Below, piece after piece: positions 1-5,141 of a stretch of DNA of 5,141 nt (position 1 is its first letter; each line of letters opens with the position of its first letter). Source of the stretch: Bacteroidales bacterium GP1. GTDB taxonomy: Bacteria; Bacteroidota; Bacteroidia; Bacteroidales; Muribaculaceae. A model generated the notes under the pieces. The model saw only the letters and a program-made list of their open reading frames with translations, was not told where the DNA came from and made no database searches. The translations under genes were made by a program, and so were the position numbers. The stretch spans positions 37,771 through 42,911 of the forward strand of contig DAAI01000013.1 in the NCBI GenBank assembly GCA_001701105.1, read 5' to 3'.

Positions 1-2229
1 GGATGAAGGTGTGGCAGAGAGGATTGTCTTGATTTCAACTTTGCTCCCCTCCGGCATATCGATCGAGAGAGACTCCGTGGAGTATATGCGGGTGTCGACG
101 CCCGATGCGCTTGTCACTTTCACTTCCCAGCCATTCACATAGAGCCCGTCGGTCTCTGACAATGATTTTATGGTGAGGTGTCTCCCGGGATAGAATTTGC
201 CGTCATACTGATGTCCGGCCAATTCCACATCGTTCATCACGAGTTGGCGGGATGTTCCGGCTCCCTTGTCGACGGTCAGTGTGACCGGATATTTTAGCCC
301 GAAGTAATTTGAAAGGTGATTATAGAAGAATGTCCAGCGTTCGTTGGCCCATCTCTTGGCATTCGTTACTTCATTAGCATAGTTGGGCCACCAGGGATTG
401 ATTTGGTCACGATGGTATTTATATTCAGTCTTTATCTCGTTGTATCGCTTGTCGATCCGAGCATTGATTGAGTCAGCGCGCAGGAAATTGCCGAGGTAGA
501 TGGCTGCCCGGTCGATAAACATATCCTTAAATTCGGGAGTGGCAAGAAGTCGGCGAAACAGGCGTGAATGGTCGGCTTGATTAGCCCATTTGTTGTGGTC
601 GTTGTCATAGCCGGGAGTAGTGATCCAATTGAGCGTGGGGTAATTGCTGCGTTCTCCGTAGAGACCGAGTCCGAAATCCGTATCCTTTGCAATCCAGCGC
701 CATCGGCCCTCTTCGGCCTGCGGGCGCCACATCACGATATTATTACCCGGGAAATCCTTATTGTCAAAAAAGATATTCATTATCATAAGATTGCAAAACT
801 CTGAGACATCCATAAGATTGTCAAATTCAGCAAACGTATGCCCTGTCGCTGTGTAGAAGGCTTTGAATGCCTCAAAATTATCGCGTGAGCCTTCCTTGAG
901 TTCATCCCAGTTCTCAAGTAAGTCGATATCCTCCAGCCCGGCGTAGTAGGAATAAACATAATCCTCATTGCTTCTCGGGCGGATATTCAAAATCCCTTTA
1001 TATTCGCCGTTGAGGTAGAAAATCACGGGTTGTGAGGGCTGCCAGTCGATGTCGGCGTGCATACCCATACTATGTTGGATGATGGCGTCGCGCATATACA
1101 TATAATCGAAGTCATTGCCGCTGTTTCGCATCTCAAACGATTTGAATTCCGCGACTCCGGGCGTCTCCGAAGGGAAGAACTCATATTCAAAACGCTTCGT
1201 GCCAAAACGCTTGTTGGCATAGACCGCCAGCGATTTCAGGGCGTTGCCACGGGTGGCGCCACCCTTCACGCGCGTTTCGCAGAGCTGATTGATGCTGCTT
1301 CCCACGCCGGCTTCTGCGAAATATTCGATGTTGACAGGACGCCGCCAGTCGTATTCATAATTGGGCTTCTGGGAGTCATATGTACCCTTCACATAGATTC
1401 CGATCTTGTTGTCATAGAAATATGCCCTGTCGGTCACGATCGACACTACCGGAAGAGTAATCGCACGCGGATGATGGATATAGGAATGCGTTGTGGAGCG
1501 CGGCGAGAGGTAGCCGTCGCAAAAGAGCTTGGCGCGTACCACGGCAGTACTCGTTATCTGGATAGGAGATGTATATTGCGGGCTATAATCCCCGGGCTCC
1601 TTGCCATCGAGAGTGTAGCGTATCACGGCGCCCTCCGGGGTATTCTCCGGCATGGTGAGGGAAAGGCTGAAATTATCCTGGCTTACTTTGCCTTTTACGC
1701 TGAAAATCGGCTCGCCCAACACATCCTTGCACGTCTTTCCGCAATTGGCGCGTCCCGGTGTCGGCACCGCCTGATAACCCCATTTGTCGTCACCGTCTTC
1801 CTGACGCCCATAGGCAATATTGGGGGCAGGTTGCTTCTTCCATTCCTCCACCTTATCGGCCACGTCTTCATTTTTAAACAGATATACCGATCCCCCTTTC
1901 CCCGAATCGAGACGGAAATCAGTATGCAGTCCGGTGGCTGCCTTATCACAGTAAATCACCACAAACTCTCCCGGGGCAATCTGGCGGGCAGGTAGGGCAT
2001 AGGCCTTGGAATATTTATTCTTGTCACAAAGCCGGTAGTCTGCAAGATTCTCGCTGGCTGTGCCTACATTGTAGAGTTCCACCCATGAATCGGGAAATTC
2101 GTTGAGGTCATCCCTGATGCAATCGATATTCGACTGCATCAACTCATTGATTATTAACTGGGCAGGAGCGATAAGGAAGCTAAACGCCAGGGTCGCGATG
2201 GCTAAGACCCGCCGATATATATTTTTCAT
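1..2229 (-). CDS. Secreted CotH kinase family protein with lamin-tail domain (3' end outside window)
   Basis: The frame is open without a stop from ATG at 2229 to the window edge (743 codons), so the C-terminus is missing. Residues 1-23 form a signal peptide: basic MKNIYRR, hydrophobic core, and likely cleavage at APA|Q. This supports the chosen start; no good Shine-Dalgarno is close. Residues 25-160 resemble a lamin-tail (LTD) domain (LIINELMQSN, WVELYN, APGEFVVIYCD). Residues 172-251 resemble the chitobiase C-terminal-like beta domain (IRYTLDGKEP, YTSPI, VVRAKLF). Residues 258-645 fit a CotH domain: VKGGATRGNALKS (321-333), FYLNGEYKGILNIR (404-417), NIFFDNKDFPGNN (485-497) and WRWIAKDTDFG (510-520), whose Asp516 and Asp518 are the probable metal-binding acidic pair. 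A beta-rich segment follows from about 648. CotH of Bacillus is an atypical kinase that phosphorylates spore-coat proteins; Bacteroidota homologues are exported and their substrates are largely unknown. Pro418 stands where an acidic residue is expected, so activity is uncertain. The family call is firm; kinase function is inference. Confidence 0.9.
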   Translation of the reverse strand, partial: MKNIYRRVLAIATLAFSFLIAPAQLIINELMQSNIDCIRDDLNEFPDSWVELYNVGTASENLADYRLCDKNKYSKAYALPARQIAPGEFVVIYCDKAATGLHTDFRLDSGKGGSVYLFKNEDVADKVEEWKKQPAPNIAYGRQEDGDDKWGYQAVPTPGRANCGKTCKDVLGEPIFSVKGKVSQDNFSLSLTMPENTPEGAVIRYTLDGKEPGDYSPQYTSPIQITSTAVVRAKLFCDGYLSPRSTTHSYIHHPRAITLPVVSIVTDRAYFYDNKIGIYVKGTYDSQKPNYEYDWRRPVNIEYFAEAGVGSSINQLCETRVKGGATRGNALKSLAVYANKRFGTKRFEYEFFPSETPGVAEFKSFEMRNSGNDFDYMYMRDAIIQHSMGMHADIDWQPSQPVIFYLNGEYKGILNIRPRSNEDYVYSYYAGLEDIDLLENWDELKEGSRDNFEAFKAFYTATGHTFAEFDNLMDVSEFCNLMIMNIFFDNKDFPGNNIVMWRPQAEEGRWRWIAKDTDFGLGLYGERSNYPTLNWITTPGYDNDHNKWANQADHSRLFRRLLATPEFKDMFIDRAAIYLGNFLRADSINARIDKRYNEIKTEYKYHRDQINPWWPNYANEVTNAKRWANERWTFFYNHLSNYFGLKYPVTLTVDKGAGTSRQLVMNDVELAGHQYDGKFYPGRHLTIKSLSETDGLYVNGWEVKVTSASGVDTRIYSTESLSIDMPEGSKVEIKTILSATPSS

Positions 2230-2280
2230 AGTGTCGGTTATAAATCCTTTAATGTTTCAGACATAGGTTGATTCCGACTG

Positions 2281-2313
2281 CAAAATTAGCCAAAATCTCT
2301 GATAATTCACAAA
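2281..2313 (-). promoter_or_regulatory. Bacteroidetes-type promoter candidate for the CotH gene
   Basis: Read on the minus strand, TAATTTTG (plus 2288-2281) matches the -7 consensus TAnnTTTG exactly. TTTG (plus 2313-2310) matches the -33 element, with a 21-base spacer. Transcription would begin near 2275, giving a 5' leader of roughly 45 bases before the ATG at 2229. Both elements are perfect and correctly oriented, but they are short and the region is AT-rich, so chance matches remain possible. Confidence 0.55.
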
Positions 2314-2336
2314 ATCAGCGAAATTAGTGTCGGCGA

Positions 2337-2368
2337 TGTGCAAATTCCAATGATTTTGATTAAATTTG
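2337..2368 (+). promoter_or_regulatory. Bacteroidetes-type promoter candidate for the symporter gene
   Basis: TAAATTTG at 2361-2368 fits the -7 consensus TAnnTTTG exactly. The best -33 partner is TGTG at 2337-2340, one mismatch from TTTG, with a 20-base spacer. Transcription would start near 2375, giving a leader of about 90 bases before the ATG at 2468. The imperfect -33 box makes this weaker than the opposing site. Confidence 0.4.
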
Positions 2369-2467
2369 TATTTTGATAGGATGCCGGCCATGCAATCAGG
2401 TTGACAACAACCCTAAGGCAGCCCGGGCGCATCATACGAGACGACCTAATTAACCTAACATCATAAA

Positions 2468-3952
2468 ATGGAACCCAAAAACGACAATTACCAAGGTAGC
2501 CGGATCTATCTTTTCGGCATAGTGCTCGTGGCTGTGCTCGGAGGATTGCTTTTCGGTTATGATACTGCAGTGATCTCCGGGGCGGAGAAAGGGCTGCAGG
2601 CATTCTTCTTAGGGGCAAAAGATTTTGTGTATACCGACACAATCCATGGCATCACCTCCTCAAGCGCGCTTCTGGGGTGTATCATCGGCTCGGCTATCTC
2701 GGGCTTCATAGCCACAAGGCTCGGCCGCAAGAAAGCCCTTTTCATCGCAGGCGTATTCTTCTTTCTGTCGGCACTCGGATCGTATTATCCCGAATTTATG
2801 GTGCATCAATACGGCGAACCCTGCTTCTCGCTGCTCATTACCTTCAATCTCTACCGGATCCTCGGAGGCGTGGGAGTAGGATTGGCATCTGCCATATGCC
2901 CGATGTATATCGCCGAAGTCGCGCCATCAAATATGCGCGGTACGCTCGTGTCATGGAACCAGTTTGCCATCATCTTCGGGCAGCTGGTGGTATATTTTGT
3001 GAATTTCCTAATCTTAGGTGAACACACTCAGCCCATCATCGAAAAAATCGGCGAGACCATTTACAAGGTAAGTTCTGAATCCGATTTATGGACCATTCAG
3101 ACGGGCTGGCGTTACATGTTCGGCTCGGAGGCCATAGTAGCGGGGGTCTTTACCATCCTTGTGTGCTTCGTGCCGGAATCGCCGCGTTATCTTGCCATGG
3201 TAAATAAAGATTTGCAGGCTCTCAGGGTGCTTACCAAGATCAATGGCACGCGGAAAGCAAAAGAGATTCTTGAGAATATTAAGGCAACTGTATCGGTGAA
3301 GAATGAGAAGTTGTTCTCTTTCGGCGTTATGGTAGTATTTATCGGCGTGATGTTGTCCGTCTTTCAGCAGGCCGTGGGTATCAACGCCGTGCTCTACTAT
3401 GCTCCGCGCATATTCGAGTCAATGAATATGGGGAATCCGATGGTTCAGACAGTCATAATGGGTATCGTGAATATCTCCTTCACTCTGGTGGCGGTATTTA
3501 CGGTGGAGAAGCTCGGCCGCAAGCCCTTGCTGATATGGGGCTCGATAGGCATGGCAGCCGGTGCCTTGGGAGTAGCGGCCTCCAATCTAATTGAGATGCC
3601 TGCTTTATTCCCGGTGGTAAGCATCATGGTCTATTCAGCATCGTTCATGTTCTCGTGGGGACCGATCTGCTGGGTACTGATTTCCGAGATATTCCCCAAC
3701 ACCATCCGCTCCCAGGCTGTGGCCATCGCTGTAGCGTTCCAATGGATATTCAATTTCATAGTGTCGAGCACGTTCGTACCTCTCTATAATATGAGTGCCG
3801 GCGACATGGGGCAACGTTTCGGCCATTTCTTTGCCTACGCCCTCTACGGAGCCATATGTATCATCGCCGCATGGTTCGTGGCCCGGCTCGTGCCGGAGAC
3901 TAAAGGCAAGACTCTTGAAGACATGACCGCTCTCTGGAAAAAACGGAGATGA
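2468..3952 (+). CDS. xylE: Sugar/H+ symporter, MFS sugar porter family, XylE-like
   Basis: A complete 494-residue inner-membrane protein with about 12 hydrophobic segments, close in length to E. coli XylE (491). It should import a monosaccharide with a proton; D-xylose is the best guess by similarity. Sugar-porter signatures are in order: GGLLFGYDTAVISG (25-38), RLGRKKA (84-90), YRILGGVGVG (129-138), PMYIAEVAPSNMRG (145-158), PESPRYL (236-242), EKLGRKPL (347-354), WGPICWVLISEIFPN (397-411) and PETKGKT (476-482). Residues that bind xylose in E. coli XylE are kept: Phe29 (XylE F24), the proton-coupling Asp32 (D27), Gln165 (Q168), Gln172 (Q175), Gln300 and Gln301 (Q288, Q289), Asn306 (N294), Tyr310 (Y298), Asn335 (N325), Gly398 (G388), Trp402 (W392), Gln425 and Trp426 (Q415, W416). 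The loop between TM5 and TM6 (about 183-210) is some 18 residues longer than in E. coli XylE. The ATG follows an A-rich stretch and gives a short polar N-terminus before TM1, as in XylE. No xylose isomerase or kinase gene is adjacent, so glucose, galactose or arabinose cannot be excluded. Confidence 0.93.
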   Translation: MEPKNDNYQGSRIYLFGIVLVAVLGGLLFGYDTAVISGAEKGLQAFFLGAKDFVYTDTIHGITSSSALLGCIIGSAISGFIATRLGRKKALFIAGVFFFLSALGSYYPEFMVHQYGEPCFSLLITFNLYRILGGVGVGLASAICPMYIAEVAPSNMRGTLVSWNQFAIIFGQLVVYFVNFLILGEHTQPIIEKIGETIYKVSSESDLWTIQTGWRYMFGSEAIVAGVFTILVCFVPESPRYLAMVNKDLQALRVLTKINGTRKAKEILENIKATVSVKNEKLFSFGVMVVFIGVMLSVFQQAVGINAVLYYAPRIFESMNMGNPMVQTVIMGIVNISFTLVAVFTVEKLGRKPLLIWGSIGMAAGALGVAASNLIEMPALFPVVSIMVYSASFMFSWGPICWVLISEIFPNTIRSQAVAIAVAFQWIFNFIVSSTFVPLYNMSAGDMGQRFGHFFAYALYGAICIIAAWFVARLVPETKGKTLEDMTALWKKRR

Positions 3953-3972
3953 TCAAAGTTCCGAATATCACA

Positions 3973-4002
3973 AGGGGGATGAGCCGTAAGGTCCATCCCC
4001 CT
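3973..4002. terminator. Putative bidirectional hairpin terminator
   Basis: AGGGGGATG (3973-3981) pairs perfectly with CATCCCCCT (3994-4002), giving a 9-bp GC-rich stem with a 12-base loop. It lies 20 bases after the symporter stop and 20 bases beyond the esterase stop on the other strand, the expected place for a shared terminator between convergent genes. There is no strong T-tract on either side, so it is not a textbook intrinsic terminator; it may stop transcription weakly or mainly protect 3' ends. Confidence 0.6.
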
Positions 4003-4022
4003 GAGTGTAGATAAATGTGGAA

Positions 4023-5141
4023 TTATTCCCAGTTGTCGGTGCGGAATGGGATGAGAGGGAGATAATTGCCCCCGTAGATATTGCCGGGAAGGAAGTCTTT
4101 CCAGCCGTAGCGTACGGCCACAGGCTCCGGCACGTCCTTACTGGATACCACCATCTCGTTGGCCTGCCAGTTGAACCATACCGAATCGGCGGGATGGAAC
4201 ACTTTATCAGCTCCGGCTACCTCGAATCCCTTGATGTCGAAATTACGGCAGATTCCGTCGGGAGATGTCTGAAGGGCCACACATACCGCGCCATTCTCAA
4301 TGCGATGGCTCTTATAACGCGGATTTTCGATTGGGAACACCGTGAATCCATATGTCTTATTGAGCGCGAGTTCCGCCAGACGCCGGCCGGGGGTTGATTT
4401 GTCGGCAGGATGGATGTTATGGCGTTCATAATCCTTCACGCAGTCGTTGGTGCATATTATCCCGGAATTGGGGATAATCTCGGCAGCCTTCCATTGCGAT
4501 TCACGCAATAGCGGCGCAGCACCCGAACCATACTCATAAGGGGCTATCTCAACCATGTAGAAAGGGATGTCGCCATCGCCAATCTGCTTTCGCCAATGCT
4601 CCACCATGTTTGCAAGCCGCGTCGGATAATCTTTGTGTCCACCCACATTGGAACATCCCTGATACCATATGATGCCATTATAGGAGTAATCTTTCACGGG
4701 ATTGAACATCGCATTGTACATCAACATCGGGCGCAGATAGGGAACTGTCTTTTCAATGTCGTCGGACTCGAGAGAGACATCGGGATAAGTCTGAAGAATC
4801 TCGCGAGGAGTCCAACTCTCCACTTTAGCCCCACCAAAAGCGCAGCGCACGATTCCCACCGGCACGTCGAGCACATCGTTGAGCCGCTTGGCGAAGAACC
4901 AGCCGAGCGCGCTGTAATCGGGCGCCGTGTTCGGCCCGGGGATGGTCCATGTAGCATCCACCTTCTCCTGCGGAGTGTAGCTTTGGGTCAAGGGCACTGT
5001 ATAGAACCGGATTCTATCGGCGCGTTGGCCGGCCGTTGCCACCTCATCGTATCCATTCTCGGTGCAGCATCCGGAGAATCCTTTAAGCGGCATCTCCATA
5101 TTCGATTGTCCCGAAGCCCTCGGCTCAATGATTACCGACAA
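4023..5141 (-). CDS. Sialate O-acetylesterase family protein, SGNH fold (5' end outside window)
   Basis: The open frame enters at the window edge and ends at TAA (4025-4023), giving 372 codons. The true start lies beyond 5141; the first codon (TTG) is not a credible start because the family normally has an N-terminal beta domain before the catalytic core. Counting from the edge, SGQSNMEMP (10-18) is block I with nucleophile Ser13. VRCAFGGAKVESW (98-110) carries the oxyanion-hole glycine. IIWYQGCSN (157-165) is block III with Asn165, and HNIHPADK (241-248) supplies the catalytic His244, followed by GRRLAELAL (252-260). The last 110 residues form a beta-rich C-terminal region. Relatives remove acetyl groups from sialic acids, and others in the broader family act on acetylated plant glycans; most are exported, though the signal peptide is not visible here. 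Two positions depart from the common motif: Cys163 where many members have Glu (WYQGESN), and Asn242 where many have Asp (DIHP). The gene converges on the symporter. Family call firm, substrate unknown. Confidence 0.9.
   Translation of the reverse strand: MSVIIEPRASGQSNMEMPLKGFSGCCTENGYDEVATAGQRADRIRFYTVPLTQSYTPQEKVDATWTIPGPNTAPDYSALGWFFAKRLNDVLDVPVGIVRCAFGGAKVESWTPREILQTYPDVSLESDDIEKTVPYLRPMLMYNAMFNPVKDYSYNGIIWYQGCSNVGGHKDYPTRLANMVEHWRKQIGDGDIPFYMVEIAPYEYGSGAAPLLRESQWKAAEIIPNSGIICTNDCVKDYERHNIHPADKSTPGRRLAELALNKTYGFTVFPIENPRYKSHRIENGAVCVALQTSPDGICRNFDIKGFEVAGADKVFHPADSVWFNWQANEMVVSSKDVPEPVAVRYGWKDFLPGNIYGGNYLPLIPFRTDNWE

Larger units (their letters stand above)
2230..2467. other. Divergent intergenic region between CotH gene and symporter gene
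   Basis: These 238 bases separate the two divergent start codons and hold no supported gene. The middle part, about 2270-2380, is AT-rich and contains one Bacteroidetes-type promoter candidate in each direction. The part next to the symporter start (2381-2467) is more GC-rich and would be its 5' leader. Just before that start the hexamer ACCTAA occurs twice, at 2444-2449 and 2453-2458, nine bases apart. This could be chance or a small operator. Neither start has a strong Shine-Dalgarno; the symporter start is preceded by an A-rich stretch (CATCATAAA), as is usual in Bacteroidota. I see no riboswitch or convincing inverted-repeat operator. Confidence 0.7.

Noticed and set aside
1057..1995. A 312-codon open frame on the plus strand inside the CotH gene
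   Set aside because: It is antisense to a continuous reading frame whose product has a signal peptide and recognisable LTD, chitobiase-like and CotH domains. Its own translation shows no recognisable motif.
2381..2391. Palindromic GCCGGC core around ATGCCGGCCAT as a possible operator
   Set aside because: The palindrome is short, occurs once, and has no flanking symmetry.
2401..2406. TTGACA resembling a sigma-70 -35 box upstream of the symporter
   Set aside because: No TATAAT-like box lies 16-18 bases downstream, where the sequence is GC-rich, and Bacteroidota primary promoters use TTTG/TAnnTTTG instead.
2307..2642. A 111-codon minus-strand frame spanning the intergenic region and the symporter 5' end
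   Set aside because: It runs across the divergent promoters and antisense to the conserved first membrane segment, and its translation matches nothing recognisable.
2677..3021. A 114-codon frame overlapping the symporter gene on the same strand
   Set aside because: It is an out-of-frame reading of TM2-TM5 of the symporter; the in-frame product carries all sugar-porter motifs.
4017..4397. A 126-codon plus-strand frame opposite the 3' end of the esterase gene
   Set aside because: It lies almost wholly antisense to the conserved esterase C-terminus and begins inside the convergent gap with no promoter or family resemblance.

Overview
The window is a piece of a Bacteroidota genome, most likely order Bacteroidales; a gut lineage such as Muribaculaceae or Bacteroidaceae would fit, but that narrower placement is inference. 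The signs are two promoter-like sites of the Bacteroidetes type (TTTG-like -33 and TAnnTTTG -7), no strong Shine-Dalgarno sequences before the two visible starts, a signal peptide ending in APA|Q, and protein families common in carbohydrate-degrading Bacteroidales. GC content looks moderate, near half, with an AT-rich intergenic region.

Layout: three protein genes account for almost all the sequence. (1) Positions 1-2229, minus strand: the first 743 codons of a secreted CotH-kinase-family protein, with signal peptide, lamin-tail-like domain, chitobiase C-terminal-like beta domain, CotH domain and the start of a beta-rich tail. Its 3' end lies outside the window, so no stop codon is visible. 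(2) Positions 2230-2467: a divergent intergenic region with a promoter candidate for each side. (3) Positions 2468-3952, plus strand: a complete 494-residue sugar/H+ symporter of the major facilitator superfamily, very similar to E. coli XylE and keeping its known sugar-contacting residues. (4) Positions 3953-4022: a short convergent gap with a GC-rich hairpin that could terminate both neighbours. (5) Positions 4023-5141, minus strand: the C-terminal 372 codons of an SGNH-type sialate O-acetylesterase-family protein, whose N-terminus lies outside the window.

How they may work together: the symporter imports a free monosaccharide, with xylose the best guess by homology. The esterase probably removes acetyl groups from glycans (sialic acids, or acetylated plant polysaccharide in the broader family). 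Together they suggest a small carbohydrate-use neighbourhood, but the genes are not co-directional and no SusC/SusD pair or glycoside hydrolase is visible, so a shared pathway is only inference. The CotH protein probably acts outside the cytoplasm, and its substrate cannot be read from the sequence. I found no RNA gene, mobile element, CRISPR array or clearly novel system. The most notable details are a proline where I expect an acidic residue in the CotH domain and an odd sequence just before the esterase nucleophile block at the window edge.
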